Assembly (NCBI GenBank): GCA_010094045.1 | Contig: ML986609.1 | Location: 50,482-114,481, forward strand | Direction: 5' to 3' | DNA from: Lojkania enalia | Lineage: Eukaryota > Ascomycota > Dothideomycetes > Pleosporales | DNA: 64,000 nt | In this document: piece by piece, positions 24,742 to 37,800 of the stretch | How positions within the stretch are numbered: position 1 is the first letter of the stretch | How the letters are laid out: every line of letters begins with the position of its first letter | Position numbers and translations under genes: made by a program | Notes under the pieces: model-generated | Databases searched by the model: none | Told to the model about the DNA's origin: nothing | Seen by the model: the letters and a program-made list of their open reading frames with translations, nothing else

Positions 24742-26611
24742 ACGTACAGCACAAGCGAGCTAATCACCTAAGCGAGCTAATTATAATGTTAAAACCCTAC
24801 TAAAATCGCGATAATTATACTTTATAGTATTATACTACAACTAACAACTACAGAATTAATTTAGAAAGAAGCTAGAATACAGCTTGCACTTTAAGCTCTT
24901 TAATAAGACGCAATACTAACTATATATTATATTACATCAATCTATAATATCTCCTAAAGTATACTTAGTATATAAAGGCGAAGAACAGCTTTACAACGCG
25001 ATTGCCGGCCTAATTTAATAAAGCTTAGTAAGATTAAGGAATAGGTAATTGTTGTATATACTAGATCTAGATATAAGAGGATTTCTGCTGCAGCTTACTA
25101 CTATTTAAGATATAGCTAATTTACTGCTAGCTGCGCGCTCTACTAGCTAGGTTAGAAAGAACTAGGTAGAGAACTTTATTAAACGTATACCTGAGCTTAA
25201 GGTTAAATTTAATTAAAAGTACAACTATTTAAGAGCTAAATATAAGGATCCTAAAGTTATAGGAGGCTGGTTCTATCTTATACAGAATATAAAGGCTAAG
25301 TACGGTATTATTAACGAAAATACGTACAACTTTGATAAATTAGGCTTTATAATAGGCGTAATATCGATAGGAGTAGTAGTTACTAGCTCTAAGAGACGGA
25401 ATTAACTAAAGCAGCTCCAGCCAGGTAATCGCGAGTAGACTACAGTTATCTAGGGTATTAACGCGATAGGATGGGCGATACTACCTTTTATTATCTTTAC
25501 AGGCACCTACTACCTCTCTATATAGTATAAAGAAGATAATATTCTACTAACCTAGGCTATATAGGTTACTAATAACAGCTGGACGATAAATAATATTAGT
25601 ATTAAGTAGTTAAAGCATTTTAACGCGTATATAAAGGATCGTACTATTAGTATATATTAATTGCTAATTCTCGACAGCTATAAGAGCTACGACTTACTTA
25701 AATTCAGGCAGCACTGCAAGGAAAAGAATATCATTACTCTCTATATACCTCTACATTCGTCCTACCTACTGCAGCTACTAAATGTAGGTTATTTCTCGCC
25801 TTTAAAGACTATATACGGGCGCTAAGTCGAGCAGCTAATATACGGTCATATTAACTATATTATAAAAATCGAGTTCTTACTCTACTTTAAAGCAGCTTTT
25901 AACGCAGCAATTACGAAGAGCAATATCCTAAGTAGCTTTTAAGGCGCTAACCTAGTTCTATTCGACCCAGATATAGTACTATTAAAGCTTAAAGTTCGAC
26001 TATATATACTAACATCTTCTATAGTTGAAGATACCCCTTAGGAGTTAAAAATACTAAGTAATCCTATTAAATTTAGGTCTTAATCTACGTACGTTCAATC
26101 AAGAGTTTAAAAGCACCTAGATAGCTTATCTACTTTAATAGTAGAGGCGTTTAAATAGTTTATAAAGGGTGCTACATATATAATATATAAAAATGTACTA
26201 TTATACGCTTAGGTTACTAAGCTTTAAATAGCTAATAAGGCTGCTATATAACGTTAATCGTATAAAAGAAAGCGTATATAAAAGGAAGGCAATCTAATAA
26301 TTAAAGAAGGCACTTAATTAACTACTCTAAAAGATTTTAGCACTCGTACTAATAGAAAGAAAAGTAGGAAGAAGGCGCGTGTTAATAGAGACCAGCCGAT
26401 TTAAAGGTACTGCAGGTAGTACGACAAGGTTAGGTATAACTCGTAGACGTATAAAAATAATACTATAGATATAGAAGAATAGGCTACTATACTATATAGT
26501 ATAATAGAATATAAGAAAGTATAATATTTTGCGAAAAGTAGTTGCGATTTTAGTATAGTCTTAGTATTATAATCAGCTTACTTAGGTGATCAGCTCGCTT
26601 GTGCTGTACGT
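24742..26611 (+). mobile_element. complete pogo/Fot1-type transposon with TIRs and TA target duplication
   Basis: 1870 bp. The left end reads ACGTACAGCACAAGCGAG and the right end is its reverse complement; similarity between the ends extends over about 45 bp with a few RIP changes. A TA dinucleotide flanks both ends (24740-24741 and 26612-26613), the target duplication of Tc1/mariner elements. It interrupts the YR-RecQ frame between LAYI and FQEYLNIK. It keeps many CpA and TpG sites, so it is less mutated than its surroundings and probably inserted late. Confidence 0.9.
24930..26520 (+). pseudogene. pogo/Fot1 DDE transposase (copy 2)
   Basis: Cut-and-paste transposase relic. In order: an HTH/psq and CENP-B-type DNA-binding region (about 24930-25210), then the catalytic core. 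The core shows IKAKYGIINENTYNFD at about 25290-25335 with the first Asp, INAIGWAILPFIIFTGTYYL near 25460, and LILDSYKSYDLLKF near 25665-25700 with the second Asp intact (LDGHESH in relatives). It continues with IKIEFLLYFKAAFNAAITK near 25880. The C-terminal tail is basic (KKSRKKARVNRDQPI) and is followed by a CX2C-type cluster read as RYCRQYDK near 26400. Interrupted by TAA/TAG, but lightly. Confidence 0.8.
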
Positions 26612-28026
26612 TAGCTGTTTTAAGAGTATCTAAATATTAAGATGCTTAGTAGCAGCTTTAACAACTATATATAGGTAGATTAATATAGGTTATAGAAGAT
26701 AGACTAACTAATACGCGTACTTAAGCGTAAGACTAATAAATAAATAGATATTAAACTATATATATTAGACTACTAATATACAGCTATTAGTATTAGTAGA
26801 GAAGTAGTTAGAGAGTTGTTTAGTAAAGGATATTAGGACGAGATAGAGGAAGTTAAAGAAGCTAAAATAGATAAGAAGAGAGAGAGTATACTAGAGCTAT
26901 AGAGTATATAGATAATATAGATAGAGATTGAAAACTATAGTATACTAATTAATATTATTAAGTATCTTAGTATACGTTTAATTAAAGCGTTCTAGCCGTT
27001 TAATATACTATAATATTACTTCTTAGGGCTCGACGGGGGTAAAGAGATACTAGAAGTAAGGTAGATAGGTAGTTAAAGCTGGACTAGAGTAAGGAAGTAG
27101 TAGTAGTATAATAATAATAGTAAAGGGCCTATAATATAAGGAAAAAAGATATAGGCTTAAAGTAGGAGAGAGAAAGGGTTTTAAAAGGTAATATAGTAGG
27201 TACTTAGATAAGAAGAAGTTAGTTTCTACTCGGCTGAATAAGAGTAAGTAATATATATAGTACTAGATAGGTAGATACTATTTATTATAGTACTTTTAAC
27301 TAGTAGAGAGAAGAGCTTACTATTTACTATACCAGCTTACTTAAATCGATATAGGGTAATAGTAGTAGTAGTACTATACCGGGCGCTTATTAAGAACTTA
27401 GTTAAACAGATTTAAGAGAGTAGGATTAACTATATAGAGTAAAAGTATAGTAAGAGTAATCTAATAGTAGTAGTAGTAGTTAGCGTAGATATAGTAGGTA
27501 ATATAATGAGTAATAGGGATTTTATTAGCTATATAAGGATATTTAATAGTAAAAAGCTATTATAGTAGATTATAGTAGATAAATATTATCTTATCTTTAT
27601 ATTAAGTAACTAACAGCTAAAACTAGTAAAGCTAAAGAATCTACAGCTACTATTATACCCGGTAGTACTACTTATAGTAATACTACTACTAGTATAAGAG
27701 GCTAAACTAGAAAAGAGTATATTAGTTTAATATATAATATACGTTTAAGTAAATATAATATAGTTAAATACGCAATATTTAGTATTATAGTATAAATAGA
27801 GGTAGGTATAGGAGATAATATTAGTAATATATTAGTAGTAGATACAGCAGCTTAGGGAACGAAGAGAAAAAGGGGTAGTATACTACTATAATAAAGTATA
27901 ATATAAAGTAATAGTTAAAGTATTAGATAGTAAGTACTATTATACTAGAGATATAGAGTAAGCTAGATAGTTAGAGGAATAGCTTAAAGAAAGTAGGCTT
28001 ATAATAGCTATATTAATATTAAGTAT

Positions 28027-28308
28027 TATAATAGTATAGGTAAGATAATAGGTCCGAATATAGTACAAATCTACTTAGAGGTATATAGGAGTACGTAAGA
28101 GTTTAGGGACCTAGAAATTCTATTAATACCTATAGGCCTTATATAAAAGGATATAGAAAAACTACTAAATTACTTATAAGGAAGTATATAACTATATATA
28201 GAAGAGAAAAGAGGCGGAGCTAGGGGTAGAATAAGATAAGCAAAAAGCTTTAGGATAAAGTTATATATAAAGCTTTTTATAGAACAATTTCTTTACATTA
28301 TTATACTA
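28027..28308 (-). repeat. 3' LTR of element B (inverted copy)
   Basis: 282 bp, reverse complement of the LTRs at 7490 and 18261. Its left edge truncates the YR-RecQ helicase relic at 28026, so this LTR end or a later rearrangement removed the helicase C-terminus. Confidence 0.8.
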
Positions 28309-28949
28309 CCCCCCTCCTTATAGGTTAATAGTCCCTATCTATACTAGTTTAAGAGGGAATTGGGGCTATTATAAATAGGTTCTAATATAAAGAAATTTCT
28401 TTAAGAAGATATTTATCGATAAAAGCTAATACGCGTAGTTATCTATAGAGATATATTTATATATTAATATAATATTAAGTAATATTTTTACGATAAGTAT
28501 AATTAACCTATATATTAGCTAGTAACTACTATTATAATAGTTTATTAATATTACAATTTCGTCGCGTATAGTAACAAGTGTTTATTAGCCTTAATATATC
28601 GCTAGGTTACTATTAACTAAGCTTTCTTAACTAAATAACAACTTCTACTCTGTACGTATTATTATACGTCCCTAGAACCGTTAATTATTAAAGTATTACT
28701 AACGCTTTATAGAAAAATTAATTAATATACTACTCTGTCCGCTTTTTAAAACCTCTTTAAAAGCCTTTTAAATTATCTACCTTTAAGCTATACGCGCGCT
28801 CGCCTGTAGGCGGTATATAATATTTACCTTTTAGTCTCTAAGATTAAAAAAATGCGAGTATTATACCTTATAAAATAAAAAGTATAACCCTATATAAATC
28901 GCATCTAATACTAATAGAGTATTTACTACTAATATACTTATAGATCCCC

Positions 28950-29372
28950 TTCTACTATAAGAAGGAGTTTTTAGTCCTCCAGGGCTATTTTAAACTATAA
29001 GCAGCGGCCTAATATATAGAAGATAAAAAGAATAAAAAGATAGCCTTTAAAGCTATTTTAGAATCTACTTATAGCCTAGTACTTATAGCTTAGGTTGTAA
29101 AGAGTTAGGAAGATAACCTTCTTACAGCTAGTATCTAAGTAGCTTTATTCTACTAGAATACTAAATTACTCTATTAGGTTTTAGCTCTAAAAGCTCTAAT
29201 ATCTAACTTTTAAGCTAATATCGTAGCACTTTTAGGCGGCTAAAGATAAAATAGAAGAGGTTTAAAAAGAGTCCGGAGGGAAGAAAGGGGAAGGAAGATA
29301 GAGGAGAAGAGAACTAGAGAGGTATCTAATAGCCTGCTATCAGACCCTCTAGATTTTATAAAGGAGTAATTT
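28950..29372 (+). pseudogene. antisense accessory frame of element B (inverted copy)
   Basis: On the strand opposite to B pol, a single frame of about 140 codons reads with only TAA/TAG interruptions. Visible runs are KKEFLVL, KKIAFKAILESTYSLVLIA, NLLTASI, KALISNF, GLKRVRREERGRKIEEKRT and SNSLLSDPLDFIKE. The C-terminal third is strongly basic. It sits between pol and the polypurine tract, and the same frame is kept in the plus copy (17226-17660). The family is not recognised. It could be an accessory gene of family B; it has no visible homology to the antisense frame of element C. Confidence 0.45.
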
Positions 29373-31883
29373 TAGGCCTATACTTTAATTTTCTAATCTA
29401 CTACTTAACTCTTATATATTATTATCTACTAGATAATTTATATTCTTAATACTATCTTTATATACCTTAATCTATTTAGTTAGAGCTTTTAGAGGTTTTA
29501 GCTAATTTAGATACTTATTATAAAAAGCTTTTAGCTTATAAAGTAAACCTATAAAATTTAAAACTTTATACTAGACTAGGTTAGAATTATATCCTACCTA
29601 TTTTATATAATATTTAAGGGTTTTATAATATAGCTTACTAGCTAGTATTTCCTTAACCTTCTACTCTTCTACCCCCTTAATAGTAATAGCGGGTGGTTTT
29701 AGAGCTTCTTACTCTAGTAGAGGGTCTTAGGGGTTCTTATATAGTAGGTTTAATACGAAAATATTATATATTCTTAATTCTAGGGGTAGCTATAGATAGT
29801 ATAAGTTTCTAACCTATTCTAATACTTTAAAAGAGCTCTTCTATTAATTAGATAGTTTTTAGCTTAGTTTCTAAACTATAAGGTTCTTAGTATTTAGATA
29901 GACTATATTATTAATTTACTAATTAATCGGTTACTAATAATAGTTAATAATAGATTATATACAATCCTAAGCCTTTTTAATATTAGTTTTTACAGTTTCT
30001 TAGGCTATATATATATAAATTACTAGAGTTAAAGTATTTTTATAATTTAATTTATCTATTATAATAATAGAATTAATAGAATATTTCTAATCCTAACTCT
30101 AATAGGGCTTAAATCTATATAGAATCTAATATAGGGATATTCTAATAGTTATATAGAGTAGAGTTACTTATACTCGGTCGATTATAGATAATAGAAAACT
30201 CTAGTTATTCTAGTAGAAGGATATAAAAGGGCGCAGTCTCTAATTAATATATTTATTTATAATCTCCGCTTATCTATTAGTTTCTTTATAATATATAGTA
30301 GATAGTTTAATCTTTACGCCTAAAATATAGTAGAATTTAAATTAGAAACTAGATATAAACTAAGGTCCTTAATCTAAAATAATAGTTTTAGGCGTATAGC
30401 TAAAGTAGTATATCTATTAAATAAATAATTCGGCTATTCCCTATATATTAATTATATAATAGTAGAGGATAGATACTACTTATTTAGATAGGCGATTAAT
30501 TACTACTATAATCTAATTATATCTAGACTTATTTATAGAGAAATTCTTAAAATTAATATATAGGTATTATATTAGTTAATTTAGTATAAAAAGTAGGTAG
30601 ATAAAACCTAGAGTTTAGGTTTATATTAGATAAATTTTATAGTATAAGATATAATTCCGTATATATCGTTTATAAGTAGCCTTTATACCCTTCTAATAGT
30701 ACTTCTAAAATAGTAACTAATAGGTTTTAGTAGCGCTTAAGTATGCGGAGGATACTTAGTTATAAACCTCTTATATAAACTATATATAAAGGCCTAAATC
30801 TAATAGAATATATAAATAATTATTATAGAGGAGTAGTCTATTCTCTATCTAATACTTATAGGGTAAGAGGGTATATTTCTACATAAAGGAGGCTCAGTTT
30901 TCTTATAGTAATATATTAATTAACTCTAGAAAGTCTAATAATATAACCTACTTCTAGCCTTTAATAATATTTAGTATAGCTACTTAAGTTATTATTTAAA
31001 TAATATAGGACTAGACTAATTTAATATTAATTTAGGGGTAAAGTTAATACGGTTTAAGTAGACTCTTAACTAGTTATTAGTTTAAACTACTTTTAAGTTT
31101 TTTATATCTTATTTATAATAGCTAAAGATATCTATTCTAGTATTATTCTTACTTAGAGTGTACTTAATTTAGAACTAATACTAAGCTAATTCTTTAGTCT
31201 AATAAACTTAATAAGTATTAAATACCTTTATAGTTATAAAATATTTAAGTAAGTAATAATTAGTATATATTAGAATTCTAGTAACTATTAAAGTAAATTC
31301 TATTCTCTATTATTTAAATATAGTAATAATTGCGAATAGTTTCTTATTATAAATCTTCCAGTTTAGTTCTAAACCAGATAGAACCTTACTATAAAATATT
31401 ATAGAGTACTATTTTCTATTAGAATATTTTTATAATAGTACTTCTACAACTATTCTATTAGAAATATTAGTTTCCATTTTTATTTCTAATATAGGGTTAA
31501 AGTAGTAGAGTATAGGTATACTTAATAGGGCTAACTTTAATTTCTTAAAGATAATATTATATTCTAAAGTCTATATAAAAGAGGTTATAAGATTCTATAG
31601 TATAATAATTAGCTTTATAATATACGAGAATTCTGGTATAAACTGTTAATAAAATCTAGTAAAATCTAAGAAGGATTTTACACCTGTTATAGTAGTAGGT
31701 AGCTACTAGTTATATAATACTTCTACCTTTTCTAAGTTAACCTTAAGGCCTTTATTTAATAGGATATAACTAAAATATTTAATTTAGGTAATATAGAATT
31801 TACTCTTTTTAATATTAACTTATAACCCTACTTAATATAATCTTTTAAAAACTTTCTTAATATAGATAGTATATATCGCCTTA
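29373..31883 (-). pseudogene. element B pol, C-terminal part: RT end, RNase H, integrase
   Basis: Read right to left from 31878, the frame resumes RT just after the YLDD box: KKVFKRLYQ, then VNLEKVEVLYNQQ, SFLDFTRFYQQFIPEFSYI and the RNase H region (METNISNRIVVEVLLQK, WKIYNKKLFAIITIFK) down to about 31240. Integrase-type sequence follows at lower coordinates. The C-terminal end reads GYNSNLVQYKVLNFIGLLYK near 29590-29530 and matches the plus copy. Stops are all TAA/TAG. No chromodomain was recognised in family B. Confidence 0.7.
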
Positions 31884-34800
31884 TATTACAGACGCTTATA
31901 TACAGTTGGTTAATCGCACTTTAGGTAGTTAACTCTATTACTATATACTACGTATAAATATTAAAATATTATATAAAGAATAGAAATATCTATATTATAT
32001 AGGTTTTTATAGAAGTTAGGTTTATACTACTATATAGGCTAGCCGGGTTAGTAAAACCTTCCTCTATTATAGTTAAGATAAGTCGGTTATATTCTAACTA
32101 GCAGCTAATAACTATTACTAGCAGCTAGTTTAAATATTATAATAAGAGTAGTATAGGTATAGAAGTATCGCGGTATTACTATAATAGTACTTCCCTTTTA
32201 ATTATAAGTTCCTATAAGTTAGGTTTTTATATTATATTTAGGTTATTTATAATTAAGTAGTAATTATTAATACTAGTATTAGTTAAAGTTATAGGTATAT
32301 TAGTATAATTAGTTATTATTATATAGTAGTACTATACTAAAGATTAGGTTAGGTTGTAGATATATTAGTATAACTAGTAGTCGATAGTAATACTATATTA
32401 GGGATTAGGTCGGTTCGGTTCTTATAATAGTATTATACTAGAGATTAGGTTAGGTTGTAGGTATATTAGTATAACCGGTTATTATTATATAGTAGTTTTA
32501 TATTAGGGATTAGGTTGGTTCGGTTTATATAGCAGTACTATACTAGAGATTAGTAGTAGTATTATTACTAGTATTATATTAGTATAGTATTATTACAGGC
32601 GTCTAGAAATATACTTAAATTAGACCCTAGCACCTAATTAAAAATCTAGATATAATATTATATTTAAGTCTTATTTATTTAGATTTCTAGTATAGTAATC
32701 TTCTACAGTAGTTATCTTAGTAAAGTTACTAGCCGGGTACTATTCTAGGTTATAATAGCTAGTCTACTTAACTAGGTATTTATACCAGCGTCTCTATTAG
32801 TTGTAGTAGAGGTCTTCTATTCGCTTAATAAGGTATTCCAGTTTTCTATTAATTTTAATAGGTTTAGGGTTATATATTTATTAATTAGATAAGTAGTTAG
32901 ACGATTTAGGTACTAGCTATAATAGTAATATATAGAATATAAGATATATTTTAGCCGATTTAGGTAGCTTTAGTTTATAAGCGTATAAGGACACCTTCGC
33001 GATAACCTTATAAGGGCCTATATTCTTCTAGTTAAGTTTTTTCAACGGTCTTTATATGCGTATATTTTTAGTATCTAACTAGACTAGATTACTAACCTAG
33101 TAGTTAAAAGCTAGTATACGCTTACGGTTAGCGTACTTTTATTAGAACGCTTATATCTAGATAAGTTCTTCTCTAATATACTCTATAATATCCTTTATCT
33201 TATTAACTAGTCTATTAGCTTTCTAGACTATTAGGGACTATTTTAATAGTTAATAGATTCCTATAAGCGGCTTAAAGCCTATTTAAGAGTACTAGCTAAA
33301 GTAGGTTAGAAATAGAAAGACTTTTATTAATTCAGATACTATATTATTTACTTTAAACTGCGCTGTTAGCAGCTATTTAATCTAGTTATCTTATTTATAG
33401 CTAGTATAAGCTTAGAGAACTTATTCTATTACTAGGTTAGCATTCTCTATCTAGCTATTAGTCTCTAGATAGAAGCTGGTTAATATATATATATTAATTT
33501 ATAGCTGTCTATAGAGCTCTTAGTAGAAAGTAGAGATAAACTATATTCTATAGTCGAACGTAATAGTACGTAGTAGTCTATAGTAAACCTATATATAGCA
33601 ACGGAATAGTTAGATAATATTAGGAGCTTTAATTCTTACGTATAGTATTAGGTGTCTATTCTTACTAAGCCTATTAACTACTACTATAATATTCATACAA
33701 CCTTCTAATTCTAGTAGATTAATTATAAAGTCTATAGAGATATCTTAAAACCTTTATTTAGGTATAGGCAACGGTTTTAATAATCTATAGTACTTCTCTC
33801 TAAAAGTCTTACTTCTTTAATATATATAATAATAGTCTATACATTATTATACTAAGTTAAATATCTTTAACTAATAGTACTCGCGCTAGAGTAGTTCTAA
33901 GGTCTTTTCTTAACTAAGGTATCTACTAGACGGCGAGTTATAGATAGCTTATAGCAGTTTAAGCTTTAACTTATTATAGTCTAGTACTATAAGTCGATCT
34001 TAGTAGTATAGTTAGTTATTATACTCTTTATAGTTAGCTAAAGTTAGAAGCTTAAATTAATAGGCTTCTTTTCTTAGTAGTTTTAGAATATCTTAGATTA
34101 GGTTATTATTTAGGTATTCTTCGTCGATAATCTCTATAATCGGTCGGCCTACTTCTATCTATTAGAATAGTTTAGGACGAAGTAATATCTATTAATAACT
34201 TCTATAGGCCTCTTCTTATATAAACTTATCTTATAACCTTTAAGTTAAGGTATTAGGCTTCTTTCTAAGTTTTCCGGGTCGGTATATAATACTAAAGTTA
34301 AACTTTAACAGATATTCTAACTAATAAGCCTATTAGTAACTTAGCTACTTTATTATTATAAAGTACTATAGGTTCTTATAATTATTTAGTACTTCTATAA
34401 GAAATACTACACCTTCTAATTCGGGTCTCTATTATTTAAAATATTAGATAATCGCGAGTAGTTTCTTATTATATATCTTATAGTTGCCTTTAGTAGGGTT
34501 TATACGCTTAGAAAAGTAGGTAATAGATCTTAGTTTACTATCAGCACCTCTCTAGAATAGTATACTAGCTATTATAAAGTTAGATATATTAGCTTCTACT
34601 ACTATTAGTAGTTTAGGGTTAAAGTATTAGAGAATTAATATAAAGATAAAAGTATCCTTTAGGTAGTCGAAGAAATATTAATAGCTATTATTCTAGTCAA
34701 ATCGAGTATTCTTTTTAGTTAGGGCTATTAAGAGGGAGACTTTCTATAAGAAGTTGCTAATAAATTATTAGTAGAAGTTTACGAAGCCTATAAAGGTTTA

Positions 34801-37800
34801 AATATCTTTTATATTTTTAAAGTATTTCTAATTAATAATTATCTCTACCTTCTTTAAATCTATATAAATCCCTTTTATAGTAATTATATATCCTAAGTAG
34901 GTTACTTCTAACTAGTAGAACTTATACTTATCTATATTAAACTATAAACTATTTACTCTTAAGGCTTTAAAAACTAGCTAGATATACTATTTATAATCCT
35001 TTAGATTCTTACTAAATATTAGGATATTATTAATATAGGTAGTATAGAATATATTAAAGTATAGTCTTAATATATTATTTATAAAGTACTAGAACGTACT
35101 TAGAGTATTAACTAGGCTAAAGAGTATTACTAAGTATTTAAACAGCTTATAACGTATATAAAAGATAGTCTTCTATTTATCTCTCTTAATAATCTTTAAC
35201 TTATTAAATACAGTAATAATATCGAGTTTTATATAGTACTTAGCCTTACTAAATTAGGTTAACGTTTCTTAAATTAGTAGAATTAGGTATTAGTTCTTAA
35301 TAGTAATAGTATTTAGGGCTCTATAGTTTATATAGAATTAGAGGCTACCTCTAGATTTCTTTATTAAGATTATAGGTACAGCTACTAATAATAAACTTAT
35401 TCTAATAAATCTTTTAGACAAGTTCTTATTAAGGTACTTTCTTAGTACCTTTAACTTATTCTAGAATATCCTGTAGAATAGACCGAAGCTAATTTATTTA
35501 CTATTCTCTAGTTTAATCTTATAATTATATAGTTATTATTTAAACAGTTTATCCGCATCTTTATATAAGAAGATAGATAATAGGTTATAGTATTCTTTAG
35601 GTACTTTAGTAATAGAGTTAGTATATACCTTTAGGGCTAGAACCTTATTAATATTAACTATTAATATAGCGAAGATTTTATAGTTAAATTACTAGAAGAG
35701 TTAGACTAGTAGTATAACGTCTATATAATATATATCTAACTATAGTATAGACTTTAGATATTTAGGCTTAAATAAATCTTTTTAGCTATAATCTTTATCT
35801 AAGGTTAGATTAGTTTTAGTTTTAAGTTCTTTTAACTAGTATAATATTTTAAGCTACTAGTAATTATATCGGGTATAGTTTAATAGGTAGAGTTTTAAGT
35901 AGTACTATCTAAACTTTAGGCTATATAGAGGTTATAAATTAGTTACTTTAGAATCTCCTTTTATATTAGGTTCGAGTAGTTTATAATCTTTAATAACTAT
36001 TTAAGCAGTCTATTAGTAAATAGTAATACTAATAGATTATAAGTATTAAGTTAAGTATTAGTTAGTAGTAAAGACTAGCTATTTATTCTTATAGTCTAGG
36101 TTTATATAATACTTATATATCTATAACTATCCTAGAATTAACTAGTATTTTCCTAGTATAGTTATATAGAAACGTACTATCTCTAAATAGTTTAAGTATC
36201 GGAGGGTTAGGGTAACTAAGTAGGAGATAGTCCCCTTATAAAGGACTTCTCTATTAAAACTAGTTAAATATAGATTATATAGAAGTTATATCTTTTAGAG
36301 TTTTAGAGTATATATAAGGTCTCTATAAATATAGCTATAACTAGTAACTCTAGTATTAATAAGAATATTAATATTTTACTAGACTAGGTCTTAACAGATT
36401 AAAAAAGGAGCTAGAATCTAATAGTTCTATAACTATTTCTATAGAAGCTAGTTCTATAAATATATAGAGATTTAGTATAGGTATAGTCTTAAAAGATAAC
36501 TTACTTCTAGGACGGACCTTTTAGCAATATTCTAGTTAGTAAGACTAGCTGTATTTAGGAGTAAGAGTAATAGCCTTATCTATAAGATAATAAGCGTATT
36601 AAGGATTAGTTAGAGGATTAGTCAGAGGATTAAGAGTAGGATCTACTAGGTATAGTAGAGCTCTAAAACCTTTAACGGATTAATAGTAGAGGGGTGCTGT
36701 ATTCTGGCAAAATATATCTCTTACTATTATACTTATAACAGCATCCTTTACAGCGGCGCCTTTCTTATTTATTAGAGCCTATAGGCGTATAGCTAGAAGT
36801 ATTAAGTTTTATAGCGTTCGGGTCCTTCTAATAAGTAGTATAATACTTCGGTTATTTACAGTAGTTGCTAGATAGGTAATATAAGTTAGTATTATATAGG
36901 GAAATTAGGTTAGTATAGTCGTTTAGGGTGCTAGATATTATAATACCTATTATAGCACGGTAGAGCTTATTAGAAAGAGAATATTAGAGATATATAATTT
37001 ATCTAGTCTTATTTAGTTTAGTATCTATAATTAGGCGTCGGAATTTAGTAAAGTAAGTAGGGAACCTGCTTCGGCCTTATTTTAAAATCTCTAGCTTACT
37101 CTATACTATAGTCTCCTTATTCTAGTTACTATAGGTGGATTCTAAGAAGGCGACCAAGCTATCTATAGAGTTAATACCCTTATCTATTAATAGGTTAACT
37201 AATATTACTAGGTCTTATTCTAGATAGGAATAAGTATATAGAAGGCGGGTATATTTAGTTAAGTATTAGTTAGCGTTTTCTTCTAGTTTATAGTAGAGCT
37301 TTCTAACAAAGTATAAAAGCTCTAAGCATTTACTAGAGAATATTAGAGGGTTAGGTAAGTAGTTAGAACGGAAATATAGGTTATATATAGTCTTAGGCGG
37401 ATTAGAGGTTAATATAAGCATCTATTTAGAAGTTAGAGTTATAGGCTAAGTCGGGCTAAGGGCGGGTAATAGTTCTATTACTATTAATATACTAGTAGCT
37501 GGTAGAGGAGTAGCTGTTTAGTAGCTACTAAATTCCCTTTATATTACTTTAAGGTCTAACTTATAGCAGTTCTCTTAGGTTACTAAGACCTCTACTAGTA
37601 TCTTATTCTTCTACTATAAAAAGTCTAGCTTACCCTAGATCTCTTTAAATATACTAATAAGCGTATTCTTATCTATAGCGTATAATAGTAGATAATATAA
37701 TATAATATTACGGACGCTTACGCGCAGTTAGTTAATTATACTTTAAATAGTTAACTCTATTACTATATACTATATATAAATATTAAAATATTGCGTAAAA

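Larger units (their letters stand above)
22541..28026 (+). pseudogene. tyrosine-recombinase-like/RecQ helicase protein, copy 2, split by pogo element
   Basis: Relic of a large fungal protein with an N-terminal region, a recombinase-like centre and a RecQ helicase. The frame runs from about 22541 to 24741 and resumes at 26614 after a transposon. Recombinase-like signs in order: an arginine box read as GQFRRGPE with RIP stops (near 24530), YYYKL for the Lys box, DYRHTA (as DY*YTA near 26770) for the RHT box, and a Tyr in ENYSI near 26940. Helicase signs: Walker A EKSLLFTIP near 27312, LYRALIKNLV, the DECH box as VDKYYLIF near 27578, KGVVYYYNK near 27870 and SRLIIAI near 27995. It is cut by the B LTR at 28026, so the C-terminus is missing. 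Helicase identity is strong; recombinase identity is my inference from motif order. Confidence 0.75.
28027..31883 (-). mobile_element. gypsy element B, inverted copy, 3' half only
   Basis: Minus-strand B copy: LTR at 28027-28308, polypurine tract complement at 28309-28318, 3' region, then pol going right up to 31883 where inverted element A begins. The part of B that should lie right of A (5' LTR, gag, protease, RT start) is not present at 37989; element C follows instead. This copy retains the 2.27 kb missing from the plus copy. Confidence 0.8.

Noticed and set aside
22541..28026. Starship captain (DUF3435) or classical Crypton as identity of the YR-RecQ protein
   Set aside because: The visible motifs and the attached RecQ helicase fit a different fungal family; nothing specific to DUF3435 or the GCR1 domain was recognised.
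36204..36220. GGGTTAGGGT-like telomere motif
   Set aside because: Single occurrence inside element A gag-pol; no tandem array, so not a telomere or interstitial telomeric tract.
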